A DNA stretch of 64,000 nucleotides from Fagopyrum homotropicum (GCA_033239125.1 BSWB01000004.1:59209501-59273500), one strand, 5' to 3'; positions 31,911-44,451 are shown, numbered from the stretch's first letter. A program made the numbers and translations. Notes: a model not told the origin generated them from the letters alone.

Positions 31911-33153
31911 TTCTCACGTTTTCTGAGCCATCGTAAAGTTTTTCAAACTCTTCTTCTTGCACTTCCTTTATCTCTTCCAAGGCTTCAATCTCATCATTGC
32001 AATCCTCTTCATCTCCTTTTTCCATGATGCTCATGGTTATGACCTTTTCCAATTGATCCTTGAATAGAATCGAGCTCACTTCTTCTCTAAACGCTTCTTC
32101 GTCATAGATGTTAAACATATCCTCTCCAAGAGCTGGCTCTTTCACCAAATTTGAGAGAACAAACTCAACCTTCTCTTCTCCTATGTCGAAGGCTAGTCTA
32201 GCATTCTTGCAATCCACCATACAACCGGATGTTGCAAGAAACGATCTTCCGAGTATGATCGGAACCGGACAATCTGCAGGAATGTCAAGCACAACAAAAT
32301 CTATTGGAATGAAAAACTTACCGAGCTTGACTGGGACGTCTTCAATGATACCGACGGGACGAGTTATGGATCGATCCGCCATGTATAACGTCATCTTCAC
32401 CGGTTTAGGTTCGCCTAAACCGACCTTCCGACACAAAGCAAGCGGGATGATACTAACGCTTGCTCGTAAGTCAGAAAGAGCGTCATATGTGACTTCTTCC
32501 ACTCCAATTGGAATGCAAAATGACCCCGGGTCTCTCAGCTTTGGGGGCATCTTTTCTGTCATCGTTTTGATGAGCTCCGAAGATTCCGAACTCATCTTGA
32601 CTTCTCCAAAGTCTTCTAGCTTCCTCTTGTTAGAGAGGAGCTCTTTCAAGAATTTCCCGTAAGCGGGCATACCTACAATAGCATCAATGAAAGATATATT
32701 AATTTGCAGTATGATCATTAGTTCAATGAACTTACCGAATTGCTTGTCTAGACGCGCTCTTGCTCTAGATTGTGGGAATGATAGAGGAGGTTTATAAGCT
32801 GGAGGAGGAACATAGACATCTTCCTTCCCTTTCCCTTTTTCTTTGTCCTTCTCGGCTGGAACTTCTACAAACTTAGGCTGCGGGTCGGTAGTTGTCACAT
32901 CGCTCCTAGTTATGATAGTCATCACCCTTCCTTTCGGGTTATCCTCCGTCTTTCCGGGAAGTTTCCCTTGATTTCTAGGAACTTCTCCGGCCTTGCTAAA
33001 TACTTGGTTTTCTAAAGCTTTGTGAGCTTTATCAACCGAAGTTATGTAACTCTCCAACCCTTGGAGCTTTCCTTGGATCATTTCCAACCCAGGATCGGGC
33101 TTCTCCTTCTCCGTCTTGTTTGATCCATTTGATGTTTGCCCCTGGCTTTTCAA
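31780..33153 (-). pseudogene. gag tail and protease of E8
   Basis: This 457-codon frame runs in the same frame as gag after one TGA (33253-33255). It includes the coiled linker DKAHKALENQVFSKAGEVPR, the YVPPPAYKPPLSFPQSRARA junction, and protease with ALSDLRASVSIIPLALC. The Gly of the DLGAS active site is Arg here, which should abolish activity. Next come TLYMADRSITRPVGI, VVLDIPADCPVPIILGRSFL, an acidic linker, and a frameshift within the palindrome cluster near 31780. Confidence 0.8.
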
Positions 33154-33252
33154 AGGAGTAGAAGAAGATGGAGGTGTTAGTGAATTTCCAGAATTTGGAT
33201 AGGAATTACCGGAATTTTGTTGTTGGTTGGACCGCCAATTGTTGTTGGAATT

Positions 33253-34557
33253 TCAGTTGTTGTTATTCCAATTGTTGTTCCGGTTGTTGTTCCTAATCCT
33301 TTGGTAGTTGTTGTTGTTGTTTCCTAAGTAGCCAACATCTTGCTCCTTTGGCTTTTGGAGGCCAGCTCTAATGATTTCCTTCAACTCCTTGATTTCGGTG
33401 TTGAGGGAGAATATTTGAGTTTGTGCAGCTTGTGTTAGTTTAGCTCCCGGATCCCCTTTATTCCAGCTATTTGGATCCACCTCCTGGTGGGAATACTTCT
33501 CAATCACTTGGGCTTGCTTCTCAATGAAGTCCCAAGCGTCATCTTCTCTCATGTCCATGAATGTACCACAAGAGAGAGATTGGAGATTAAATTGTGTTTC
33601 CACATCCAACCCCTTGTAGTAAATCTCCATTAACTCCAGCTTTGAAATGCCATTGTGTGGGCAATCCAATAAGAGGTCCTGAAATCTTTCCCATGATTGA
33701 AACAAACTTTCGTTAGCTTTCATAGAAAATGCATTGATTTTACCTCTCAACTCTGCCGTCTTAGATGGCTGAAAGAACATGGTGAGGAACTCCGAAGATA
33801 GATCCTCCCATGTGTTAAGCCTTCTTGCTGGAAGAGCTTGATACCAAGCCAAAACTTTGTCCTTCAAAGAGAAGAAGAATGGTTTGATCTTGTAGTTGTT
33901 GTTGGTAGCCCTTTTCGGCTTCAATGTCTCCATGAGAATCTCAAAATTCTGCAAATGTTGGTGTGGAGACTCAGCACTAGTTCCACCAAATTGACTTTGG
34001 CGAACCATGGTGATAACTTGTGGGCTAAAACTGAATTCCTGGATATCCTCAGCTCCGAAATTCACACCTAGACAGTGTGGTTGCTGAATTGGATCCATTC
34101 TTTGCCCAAGAGTCCATGGTTCATCCCCTCCATGAGCAACTCTCACATCTCCAGCGGGAATGCGAGGAACAACCGGTGGTCTTGGGTTGGTACGAACGGG
34201 ATGGATCACCAGATCAATATCCTCAAGTGGTGGCATATCCTCATCATCATCGTCGGATGATTCAACTCTAATGGACTTAGTTGGTTTCTTGACCTTCTTC
34301 TTCTTAGCATCATTCAGCTCCAACTTCATGTCCATCATCATAGCTTTGAGCTCATCAATTCGGAATTGATGACTTGTTAATTCTTCCAAACAAGCCTTCT
34401 CACTCAACTTAAGATGAAGTTGAGCTTCATCCAACTCCGCTTGGTTGTTTCTCTCATTGTTTTCAGCCATCTTTTTCTCCTTTAACTTTCTTTTCAATGT
34501 TTTCTCAAGTTCTAGATCGAAAGGAACTAGATCTTTGGTAGATCTAGTCTTTCGCAT
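33253..34557 (-). pseudogene. gag of E8
   Basis: It starts at ATG 34557 (MRKTRSTKDLVPFDLELEKT), next to an acceptor-like site, and not at the upstream in-frame start. After the coiled coil (about residues 30-90) and an acidic linker it carries GQRMDPIQ, SPHQHLQNFEILMETL, FFFSLKDKVLAWYQALP, FLTMFFQPSKTAELRGKI and SWERFQDLLLDCPH. It ends in an Asn-rich tract (NNN-W-NNN) at a TGA. No CCHC zinc knuckle is visible. It would form the particle core. Confidence 0.8.
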
Positions 34558-34660
34558 ATACCTAAAGAATGTGCAAAAAATCACTCAAAAAGAGATATCA
34601 AATAACAAGACCAAAGCTCCCAAGCTCGACAACCGAAGACCGGAATTGGCTTAAACCAAA

Positions 34661-34678
34661 TCCCCGACAACGGCGCCA
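34661..34678 (-). promoter_or_regulatory. Primer-binding site of E8, tRNA-Asp type
   Basis: The minus strand reads TGGCGCCGTTGTCGGGGA, one change from the tRNA-Asp complement, six bases inside the 5' LTR end at 34685. Confidence 0.9.
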
Positions 34679-34684
34679 AAAACT

Positions 34685-36381
34685 TGTTCGCCTCAAAGTG
34701 TGCGTGCAAATAAGTTTTAATTATAAAAGTGAAACAAAAGCAAGCGAACCCGCAGTGTACGGATCGGCGTATTTAAGCACATATTCCACAGTATCGAACT
34801 CAAAGATTTGGGGAGTCAAATTCAGTTTCGATATAATCAAGCAAATAAAAGTATAAAAACTTTGCAAATATTGTGGAAAACAGCAACCCTAAAGATCTAG
34901 GTATCCAATTGTGGCAATCGATTCAAGATATACTATAGATGTAAGAACAGAGTTGAGATTGCAAAGGTATAACTAATGTAAGGTTGAATACGGGGAAGTT
35001 CCATAACCCTATATGTCTAACCCCAAGACTCTCTCCATAAAGATTGTTGAGGTTGCAATATAGAAAGGATTTAAAGGTAAGAATTGATCTCAAATACTCA
35101 TGCCCAAACCCAAGGAATCAAAGATAGGCTAAAACGGTTAAGGTTGTGACACTCGAAACCGAAATAGAGGATATTGAGTCTCACTACTACCTAGGAAAGG
35201 CAAGCCAAGGCTAGGTTAAAGCAAATCTTTAACTTTGGATTAAAGCAAAAGAAAAGGTCATAAAACAGAGAAAGTCACGGCTAGATCTTGAGATTCCACG
35301 GCCGTGGAACTCAAGAACTAACCCTGGTTTAGGGTGTCGACGATGTTTCTCACACTCTTAGGGTCCAATCAAGTTACGATCAATCTATCATTATCTAAGC
35401 CACAACTTTCAACTCTTCACCTTAGAATTGCTAAATGGTTTTAGCCAATAACCATCATTGTAATATCAAAAATAAAATTAAGAAGAATGAAAGATGAAAA
35501 CCCTCGAAAACTCAATAATAACTCAAAGACAATCTCGAATCCGAATAACAAAAGTAGCGTGTTTATGAATTCAGAAAGTAGAATAAGAAATCCTCACAAT
35601 GATCTAGAGAAATCACAAAAAACAGGATGTTAATCCGCTCTCCAATGAAAACCCTAGAATATCCAAAAGTACACAATCTCTAAAATCACGTCCTTCACGA
35701 TTCTCCAATCCTAAAGGTCGAAAATGAAACCCTAAGGTTGTTGTCTCCAAAGCTCTAACGAGGGTCCAAGCAAAGGTCCTCGAAACTCTCTTCTCAAGCC
35801 TTCTTATAGGAGAAAATAGGGTCACCGAAAAGCCCAATAACGTTGCTGACGTGGAAAATATGACACGTCACAAAATCACCAAAATCAAGGTCATGAACAA
35901 CTTTCCACGGCCGTGGTTTAGACCGTGTAACTTTCTGTTGTGCTCCAAACTCACTTCCACGATCATGTTGCCAAATCCACAGCCGTACTTTAGGGCGTGG
36001 TTCTTCAAATGTCTTCTCCACGACAGTAATTTAGGGTGTGGTTCTTCAAATGTCTTTTCCACGACCGTAATTCAGGGCGTGGATTACCAAACTCTTTGTT
36101 TTTGCCTTTGTTTCGTGACATTCTTCATTCATGCTCCTTCCTTAGCCTCTCTAATGCATCTCCTTGCCATCGAACATGATCAAATACTCCTTTCCTTCCT
36201 CATTTTGCTCCAATCCAAGCCTTTATTCACCTAAAAACAAAACGAAGCTAGTGTAGATCTCTATATCGACAAAGTGGATGAATAAGCTCACAATTGCTTC
36301 AAACTCATACCTAAGAACACAATAAAGAGGGAAAAACAACTAAAACAAGTGCCTAAAATATAGTCATATTTCATGCTAACA
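34685..36381 (-). repeat. 5' LTR of E8
   Basis: TGTTCGCCTCAAAGTG ... TCATGCTAACA, 1697 bases. On the minus strand it has a TATA-like CCTATAAGAAGG (35800-35810), a donor-like GTGAGG (plus CCTCAC, 35592-35597) and the U5 block. Perfect palindromes lie at 35296-35307 and 35905-35916 with many variants at 35880-36090. The implied leader intron would be about 1.04 kb, ending at 34562 before gag. Confidence 0.85.
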
Positions 36382-36386
36382 CCGTC

Positions 36387-36748
36387 TTCGTCAATCTGTC
36401 AACAACAACCCATATAGCATCAAAACTCTTAGTGGGTCTCAATCCGGTCACAAAGTCCACGGAGACGTCCTCCCACTTCCACGTCTGCAAAGCTCTATCT
36501 GTGCCTGCTGACAGGTCGCCTTCAGGTCTGCAATGCTCTATCTTGACCTGCTGACAGGTCACACACTGTGCCACAACTTGGGCTACATCGGGCTTCAGCC
36601 CTCCCCACCAATATGGACGTCTCACATCATGGTACATCTTACTCGTACCCGGATGTATTGACAAAGGGGTACATTGAGCCTCCTGTAAGACCCTCTGTCT
36701 CAACTCTGTATCATCAGGTACACAGATGCGGTCATGGCGCCTCATCAC
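36387..36748 (-). pseudogene. E7 integrase N-terminus, part upstream of E8
   Basis: The minus-strand frame has the zinc-finger part (HPGTSKMYHDVRRPYWW, CVTCQQVK), then WKWEDVSVDFVTGL with the first catalytic Asp and VVVDRLTKT. It stops at the E8 target duplication and continues at 23467. Confidence 0.85.
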
Positions 36749-37416
36749 TCCATGAGCTCCAATGGAGAACTAGGGTGCCTCTTCACGAGACATCCTCTCT
36801 TCGATCCTCGTCAAAGTCGGGCAGGTCCCCTAATTCTGCTGGATCTCATCCAATAGACCAGGTAGAACCTCTAAAGAATACAAATGGGCATCCTCATCAG
36901 GAAACTGGATGTCCATCTCTAGCCAAGCTAGATCCCTCTGAAGCTGAGGTTGAACTGTCAGTCTCACAATAGCCTTATCTCGAGGCGTCTTCCTGCTCAA
37001 GGTGTCAACTATAACATTCGCCTTCCTTAGATGATATAGAATCTCAAGGTCAAAGTACTTGATAAACTCGAGCCATCGATGCTGGCGGTTATTCAACTCC
37101 CGCTGCGTAAAAATGTACTTCAGACTCTTATGGTCTGTGAAGATCTGACATGTGGCACCATAATGTAATGTCTCTAGAAAGCATGAACTCCCGTTGCGAA
37201 CTCCAAATCATGAGTCGGGTAGTTCTCCTCATACGTTTTCAACTGTCGAGACGGATATGCAATCACTCTACATCTCTTCATCAATACACATCTCAAGCCT
37301 AGCTTGGATGCATCACTACAGACCACAAAATCATCAGGACCCTCTTGTTGTGCCAAGACAGGAGTAAAAGTCAAACGCCTCTTCAACTCCTCAAAACTCT
37401 GGGCACACTGGTTAGT
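36749..37416 (-). pseudogene. E7 RNase H region, broken
   Basis: Pieces of RNase H are visible: DFVVCSDASKLGL and YPSRQLKTYEENYPTHDLE at 37174-37386, and QHRWLEFIKYFDLEILYHL with VDTLSRK at 36830-37096. Several stops and frameshifts separate them. Confidence 0.75.
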
Positions 37417-38342
37417 TCATACAAATCTAGTAGTCTTCGTCAGAAGAGTCGTAAGTGGACGAGAAATCACAGAAAATCCCTTCACAAAGCGTCGGTAGTA
37501 ACCGGCTAGGCCAAGAAAGCTACGCACTTCCTTGGCGTTCGTCGGTGTCGTCCATGCAAAAAACTCAATCTTCGCCGGATAAACCATGATCCCACTAGAG
37601 GAGACAATATGACCAAGAAAATCAACCTCAGACATCCAGAACTCACACTTAGAGAGCTTGGCATATAACTCTCTACCCCTCAAAATATACGAAACCGTCC
37701 TCAGATGACCGGCATGTTCCTCTCTACTACGAGAGTATACCAGAATGTCTTCAATGAAGACTACCACAAACTGATCAAGGAAGTCGATGATAATGTTTTT
37801 CATCAACTCCATGAAGACTGCTGGGGAATTCGTCATCCCAAATGGCATCACTAAAAACTAGTAGTGTCTATCACGGGTACGAAATGCCGTCCTATGCACA
37901 TCGTGTTCCCTCAGCCTCAATTAGTGATATCTTGAGCGTAAGTCAATCCGGGAGAATATTGTCGCTCCTTGAAGCTGATCAAGTAGATCATCAATACGAG
38001 GTAGTGGGTACTTGTTCTTGATGGTCACCTTCTTTAGCTCTTTGTAATCGATACACGGTCTCAACGATCCGTCCTTCTTCCGCAAGAAGAAGACAGGTGC
38101 TCCCTGAGTTGCTTCTTCATCTCCAATATCTCGACGGGCGTCATATGATATGGGGCCTTCGAGATGGGTTTGGTACCACGCTCTAACTCGATACTGAATT
38201 CCACACTCCTCTAAGGCGGCAAGCTCGACGGCTCAACAAACACGTCTACAAACTCGTAGACCACTGGAATGTCCGCCAACGCTACACTCTCTCCATCTTT
38301 CATGGCATAGAACCAGAAGATATCACATCCCTGTGCTATCAG
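37417..38342 (-). pseudogene. E7 reverse transcriptase, broken
   Basis: The minus frame 37851-37417 has MPFGMTNSPAVFMELM and FIEDILVYSRSREEH, so the usual first Asp of the YxDD motif is Glu. GLAGYYRRFVKGFSVI follows. The N-terminal part (37860-38340) is recognisable by DYKELKKVTIKNKYPLPRID-type sequence but has several stops and small deletions. Confidence 0.75.
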
Positions 38343-39040
38343 TCAAGCTGATCGTACGGTACTGATGACAGAACCCGTCTTCCCAAGGTCCCAACCTTGT
38401 AAGACCTCAATATGACCTACCTCGGTAGAGACTGTAACAGTCCTCCTACCAACATCTAAAACCGCATGGTGTCTACACATCCAATCCATATCTAATATGA
38501 CTTCTTCATGCATCAATGGCATGACGAAGAAGTCAACAACCAATACACGAGTCCCTAAGCGAAGCGGACAACTACGTATCTCACGGGTGCCTTTGACCCG
38601 GCTACCATCAGGTAACCATATAGTAAAGGGTATCCCCTCGATATTAGCTAAACTCAAACGCTCAACACATACACCAGAAATAAAGAATGCGTAGCACCTG
38701 TATCAAAAAAAACTCTAACAGGTAAACCATGAAGATGAATGGTAACTGTAGCAGCCGGTGCAGGTCGCTCCTCTGCACTCCTAAGGTCAAAGGCTCTACC
38801 TTGAGCTCCTTTGGTGTCAGTGGTACTCTTACCACGACCTCTACCTCTACTCGGTCCGGGAATAAATCCCTGAGTAGAAGGACGATCTGTGACACTTTGT
38901 TGTTCCTGTGTCTGCTGTTGAGGTGTCCTCTGACCACCTCTTGCTATAGTGGTAGGGGAAGAACCCTGCTGAGATGCAACTCCACCCTGCCTACAAAAGG
39001 CACCTCTTTGACCTGGTCTACCACATGTATAACACGTCAC
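38343..39040 (-). pseudogene. E7 gag zinc knuckle and protease
   Basis: The frame 39040-38654 starts in a zinc knuckle, CYTCGRPGQRGAFC, where the His ligand is Gln. It ends with the protease motif FFDTGATHSLF near 38690-38704. The remaining protease is in another frame (38657-38343: DGSRVKGTREIRSCPLRLG, EEVILDMDWM). One frameshift separates the parts. Confidence 0.8.
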
Positions 39041-40160
39041 TGGTGGTCTCGTACACTTAGGTCGTATATATCTCGGGTGACCACAGTTGTAACACTATCG
39101 TCCCAAATCTGCATTCAATGCTAATGAGGGATAACTCTGACGTCTCTGGCTCCGTTAAGAACTAGATGCTTCTCCAACACCACTGGTCTGCCCAGTGCGC
39201 TGCCTCTTTTCAAACCGTCCCATCTGAGAAGCCCTCCTTTGACTAGCTCGCTCCCACTCATAAGCAGATACCAGGTCCTGATAATCAGCCAAGGACTCAC
39301 AGTGGAATCCCGCCATGTATGAGTATATGCTCTCCCTTAGTCGCCGGGAGAACAGGTACACATGCTGGTCCTCAGATGGTGCGGCTGGAGCCAGCAAAGC
39401 TAACTCAGTCTGGAAGTGGCTGATGGCGTCTACAATCGGCACATCCTCAAAGCCGGCTTTCACAAAATCCTACAGCTTCTCCCTCCTCGGTGAGGCAGGG
39501 CTGAACTTCTCTTTGACCATACTCCTCATGCGATCATAGCTGGTGGCTTTGGCTCGTACTGTCCTCCACCACGGATGTGCAAGGTCACTGAATAGAGACT
39601 GAACTAGCTCTATCCGTTTGTCCTCAAGACATCTGATTGACTCTAAAACTAAGTCTACATGTCCTATCCAGACCTATGTCTCCAACCCTACCTTTCTAGA
39701 GAAAGGTGGTACGCCCATCTGATGGAATGCCTTCAACCAGGTATCTGGTCGAGGCTCTCTGGTCTCCTATAGAGCTCGAACAACCTTAGCAGCACGTGCC
39801 AACATAGATGGCACATGTGTGGCTCCGTGAGACATCTCAAAAGATCCCTAATGCCGTGGTAGATCTGGGGCCCGTCTGCCAGCTTTGGCAGCATCCTCAA
39901 CACGTCTGATGTACTCTCTAAACTCTGGCATTTCATAGAGACACGATCCGAGTCATTAGACTAGACTCGATGTAAATGTTGTCTCCTAGATCCACCACTC
40001 CTCGTCTTTGGGACGACACTCTCAGCAATCTCCTCATGCACCTCCTCCACCACTGTTGGATCAGCAACGGAGCTGGTCCCTCTCCTATTATGCCCAAAAG
40101 AAGAGGTGGTCTACCTCTACCTCGGCCTACAGCAGGAGTAGCTCTTGTCCGAGCCATCTG
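39041..40160 (-). pseudogene. E7 gag
   Basis: The likely start is the ATG at about 40158, giving MARTRATPAVGRGRGRPPLL. A readable part lies at 39463-39155 (FQTELALLAPAAPSEDQHVY, YEWERASQRRASQMGRFEKR), with many stops between. It ends in the basic region before the zinc knuckle. Confidence 0.7.
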
Positions 40161-40204
40161 CGGGGTATCAACACCTAACATATAAGCCTCATATAGACCA
40201 TATG

Positions 40205-40271
<67 letters not shown>

Positions 40272-40489
40272 CATATACAAACATAATCCAAAATACATAT
40301 ATATACATATCTATACTGCAAAGATCCATATCAGAGACTTCTCGTACATTCTAACCCAAAACCACACTTTAAAACCAAAATCTTTTTGAAAACATCAGAC
40401 CCCTTTCGGGTTCTGTTTATTTTACCTATCAAACCTCATTGTAGGTAGCAAGTGTCATTGTTGTCAACCTAAGGCTGTGATACCAACTC
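40161..40489 (-). other. E7 leader with (TA)n and tRNA-Met PBS
   Basis: The leader contains a TA dinucleotide run of about 60 bases (40209-40270). The PBS is at 40473-40485 (minus TGGTATCACAGCC, one change from the tRNA-Met type). No gene. Confidence 0.75.
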
Positions 40490-40784
40490 TGTAACACCCC
40501 GAATCCGTGGGACTCGGAGTGCCACATTGGGCTAGGACCTCACAATGGATTTTGTCCTACCCTGATAACAAGTTCACTGGATCTTACAACATGACACTGA
40601 CACATATAAAAAAAATTCATAAATTTGTATAAACTGTACAACCAAAAGATACCAATATCATAGCCGAGTTTAAACAACAACATCCTCAAATGGTAGGTAA
40701 TAAAAGCTCATCCTCACGCAGGAGGGAAACATAAACAACCCCAAAAGACCACAACCATCCTATTTACGAGAGGTCCTCGGCCTA
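40490..40784 (-). repeat. Chromovirus LTR shared by E7 and E10, first part
   Basis: TGTAACACCCCGAATCCG matches the LTR at 19999 and abuts the PBS of E7. It is interrupted at 40785 by E9 and resumes near 45322-45332, running to about 45984. About 30 bases of the LTR are lost at the insertion, and no clean target duplication is seen. Confidence 0.8.
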
Positions 40785-42312
40785 TGTTCGCCTCAAAGTG
40801 TGCGTGAAAATAAGTTTTTAATTATAAAACTGAAATCAAAGCAAGCGAACCCGCAGTGTACGGATCGGCGTAGTAAATCAAGAGTTTCAGAGTATCGAAC
40901 TCAGGGATTTAGAGGATCAAATTCAGTTCACAAATTATCAAGCGAATAAAATATAGAAGCTTTGCAAATATTGGGAAAACAACAATCCTAAAGATCCAAG
41001 TATCCAATTGTGGCAATCGATTCAAGATATTTTATAGATATAAGGACAGAGTTAAGATTGCAAAGGTATAACTAATGTAAGTTTATGTACGGTGAAGTTC
41101 CAAAACCCTATATATCTCACCTAAAGACTCTCTCTATAAAGGTTGTTGAGGCTACATTATAGAAATGATCAAAGGACGAGAATTACTCTCAAATACCCAT
41201 GCCCCGAAGCCAAGGAATCAAAGATAAACTAAAACGGTTAAGGTTGTGACACTCGAAACCGAAATAGAGGATGTTGAGTCGCACTACTACCTAGGAAAGG
41301 CAAGCCAAGGCTAGGTTAAAGCAAATCGTTAACTTTGGATTAAAGCAAAAGCAAAGGTCGTAAAACAGAGGAAATCACGGTTGGATCTTGAACAACCACG
41401 GCTGTGGAACTCAAAAACAGGCCGTGGTTTAGGATGTCGACGAGATTTCTCACACTCTCAGGGTCCAATTTGTTTACGATCGATCTATCATCATTTAAGC
41501 CACAACTATCAACCCTTCACCTTAGAATTGCTAAAGGGTTTTATCCAACAATCATTGTCATTGAATCAAATATCAAATATGAAAGAGAAATGTAAAAACC
41601 CTCGAAATCTCAAATAACAATCAAAATCAATCTCAAATCCGAATAATAAAGTAGTATGTTTAATGAATTTAGAATATGGAACAAGAATCCTCACAGAAAT
41701 CTTAGGGATCAATGAAGAATGGAGTGTCAATCCGTCTCCGAAAGCAAATCCCTAAGAAAATCTCCAAAGTACACAATCTTCAATATCGCGTCTTTCACAA
41801 ACCACGATCCGAAATCTCCAATCTCCGTCTCGACTCTCCACCGAGTTGCAAACGCAGGTAAAAATGAAACCCTAAGCGACCGTCAATGCAAGCGTCCCTA
41901 ACGACGGGGCTCCAAGTCCGCCTTTCAATATTGAAGGCTATCCGATATTTGTAGGGATAAATCTAGGTTTTTAAGGATAAAACCCTAAATATTTGGGTTG
42001 AAAAGAAGTCGAGCCCGCTGGTATCAGAAAATACTTTGGCGCGTCAGACGGTATTAGAAGATACTTTGGCGCTTCCTAGCTTCCTTTTATGCTCCTATTT
42101 GTCCCTCTTCAAGGCTTGATCCATAAATATGCAATTTCGCTCCATAATTAGCCAAATTACTTACAATTGCAATAAAACTCTGTGTAGACTTCTATCCTTA
42201 CAAAGTAAGTGAATATGACCATAAATGCCATGAATGTATGTCTATGCATGTAAAATAAAGGGAAAATCTACATAAAAACATGCTTAAAAATAAGTCATAA
42301 TTCATGTCATCA
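40785..42312 (-). repeat. 3' LTR of E9
   Basis: The plus strand is TGTTCGCCTCAAAGTG ... CATGTCATCA, 1528 bases. It has a palindrome variant CCACGGCTGTGG near 41396, a donor-like GTGAGG (plus CCTCAC, 41689-41694) and the U5 block near 40850. The PPT-like purine run (minus TTGGGGACAAGC, GGCAAGTATGGGG) follows at 42313-42352. Confidence 0.8.
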
Positions 42313-43977
42313 AAATACCCCATACTTGCCTTTTGCTTGTCCCCAATCAAGGTTTAAACTTAAGATACAAGATGATATGGATTATGAATATGCAAAAACA
42401 AAGAAAAACCACAATATTTTGGTTGTGCTTCTATTCATAGATCACCCTCAAATAGGTGCTTCATAGCTAATAACAATCATCATATGGTCAAAAGAAATTA
42501 CATCATGGAAAAGATAATCACAGTTTGTAAAAAAATCGTAACATGCATCGTAACTTGCATTAAATCAAAATCAATCATAACGAATCCAATTTAGACCACA
42601 AAGCAAAACAACATACTCAAAGATCTTAAGGTCTTTCAAGCAAAGGTCAAGAAACGTGAATAGGTGGGAGACATATAAGGGAATGTGGTGCAAAAATCCG
42701 GGAAAAAGGAACAACACAACACAACTTCTTTTTGCAAACTTGAATCAACCACCATTTAGAGCTTTTCTCTCCCTTTTCAGCACAAATTTCTTTTTCGACT
42801 TTACTTTTGGAAGTATGGACAACGGTGCACAAAAACCGAAGCCTAGGAGATCGGCCATTCTCAATTTCGAGAAGCCTCAAACCCTTGATGCACATACCAT
42901 AATCTGTTGGTAATATCTTTCAATCCGACTTTGGCAAGACACAAACACCCGGCTATGTGAATGGTGCCGAGTTGCTCATCATCAAGATTGAGTTCCCCAA
43001 ACCTATTTTCTATACTTTGAATGAACAATTTTCTTTCATGGCCCTCCCACATCAAACATGCCAAAATTCACTCTTCCTAATTCCAGATAGGTAAAGGAGA
43101 CAGAAATTTCATTGAGGGGCAAGATGAACAAAGAAGAAGCAAGAAAAATCGAGGTGCCTTAATCATATCAATAAGAAGTGTAAGAACTTATTATGCGGTT
43201 TCAACCTTCAATACTCAACATGATTTAGAATGAAAGCAAATTATCAAACATACATGAAATTCTACAAAGTATTCAAATCCCACATATGTCATAAATCAAT
43301 TCAAGCATATCAAAATCATCATAGCTATTCCACAAAACAACATTAATCATATAGATCATATCCATCCTAGAAGCACAAAAAGTTTTTAAAAATTTTCAAC
43401 ATCAAAAATTGCAAGACATAAAACATGCAAATGGTATTGCAAATACCTCCACCCCATACTTAAAACTCACATTGTCCCCAATGTGAAGAAAAGAAAAGAT
43501 GGAACAGAATGCTCACAATGTAAGATGACGAATCCTTCATCGGGTGATGGTGGTGGGAATCTATATAAGCTCAATAGGGAACTCTGGATGTTCCAATCAG
43601 TGTCAAAGAGCATTGCTGAATGAAGAAAAGGAAACGTCTCCCGGCCGAAAAATATTTCCGAATTTTTTTTTTTTTTCAACGGCCTATCGGGCATTTCCAC
43701 GGCCGTGGTTTTGGGCGTGGAACTTTCTATTGCTCTCGACATAGCATTCCACGGTCCAAAATATCATTCCACGGCCGTGGAACTGTATGGACACCCGTGG
43801 AACCCTCTGATGTTCGCCAAAAATCCAAGTTTCGTTGCTCCTTTGGCTTCCTTCACTTCTTTTGGTCTTTTCTCAACTCTGACATCCAAAGACACGTACA
43901 TACCGGGAGGCATCGATGAAAAACAAACAAAAACATCTAATCTAATCTATGAAAAAGAAAAACAAAAAAACAAGAAT
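42313..43977 (-). other. 3' region of E9: PPT, stem-loop block, ORF3 remnant, palindromes
   Basis: Contents are the PPT (42313-42352), the conserved stem-loop block (42825-42985), a PPT-like motif (43446-43492, minus CATTGGGGACAATG), and an ORF3 remnant of roughly 20 codons (RFPPPSPDEG near 43540-43570). Perfect CCACGGCCGTGG copies lie at 43697-43708 and 43769-43780. ORF3 is otherwise deleted. Confidence 0.7.
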
Positions 43978-44012
43978 GCATTACCTTGGGTTGCCTCCCA
44001 AGAAGCTCTTGG
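43978..44012 (-). other. Conserved post-pol hairpin of E9
   Basis: The plus strand CTTGGGTTGCCTCCCAAG gives a perfect 6-bp stem, complementary in sense to the copies after pol in E2 and E12. Confidence 0.75.
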
Positions 44013-44049
44013 TTTAACGTCGCTAGTTGGACATATCTTCATAGATGGA

Positions 44050-44451
44050 TCAATGCACCTTGAACATCTTGGATTGCTCTTCAAATCCATCATTCAACTC
44101 TTCCAAAAAATCACCGGTTCCTAATTTCACCAGCAAGTGGTAAGATCTCCCACGTACAAGCTTGTACGGTTTGATTCCCACCGGAATCCTCCTAGTTTTC
44201 CTATGCTTTAATGGGACATAATTCAGCCTTGCGTCGCATCCTTTCCTAGATCGAGAAATCAGTTTCTCGAGAATCCTCCTAGCTTCCCCATCTCCAGCCT
44301 GGGGATGATGTATGGTCTTCGTCATGTGAATGACCCCATATTTGAACAAAAAACACTTATTGGCATTGGCGTTGAAGCGCTTGCCAAATTTATTCCTTGT
44401 AATCCAAGGAGCATCTTCTTTCAGCAATTGTAATGGAGGTTTCATATTCAC
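44050..44451 (-). pseudogene. Degraded integrase piece of E9
   Basis: The 133-codon open frame aligns loosely with integrase: KYGVIHMTKTIHHPQ, ILEKLISRSRKG, RRIPVGIKPYKLVRGRSYHL. Identity to E11 is low and the catalytic Asp residues are missing. The likely first ATG is at 44445; it overlaps the stop of the preceding ORF in another frame. Confidence 0.55.

Larger units (their letters stand above)
23468..36386 (-). mobile_element. E8: nearly complete Athila-like element nested in E7 integrase
   Basis: TGTTCGCC at 23473 and the inverted end ...GCTAACA at 36381 bound a 12.9 kb minus-strand element with two LTRs, PBS, gag, protease, RT, RNase H, integrase, ORF3 and 3' region in the normal order. 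The flanks TCGTC (23468-23472) and CCGTC (36382-36386) are a 5-bp target duplication with one change. The surrounding integrase reads LTKT on one side and RFIPIKN on the other, so the insertion split a codon run of E7. Confidence 0.9.

Noticed and set aside
40209..40270. (TA)n run as a promoter
   Set aside because: It is a simple dinucleotide repeat in the chromovirus leader, downstream of the LTR and PBS. The LTRs have their own TATA boxes.
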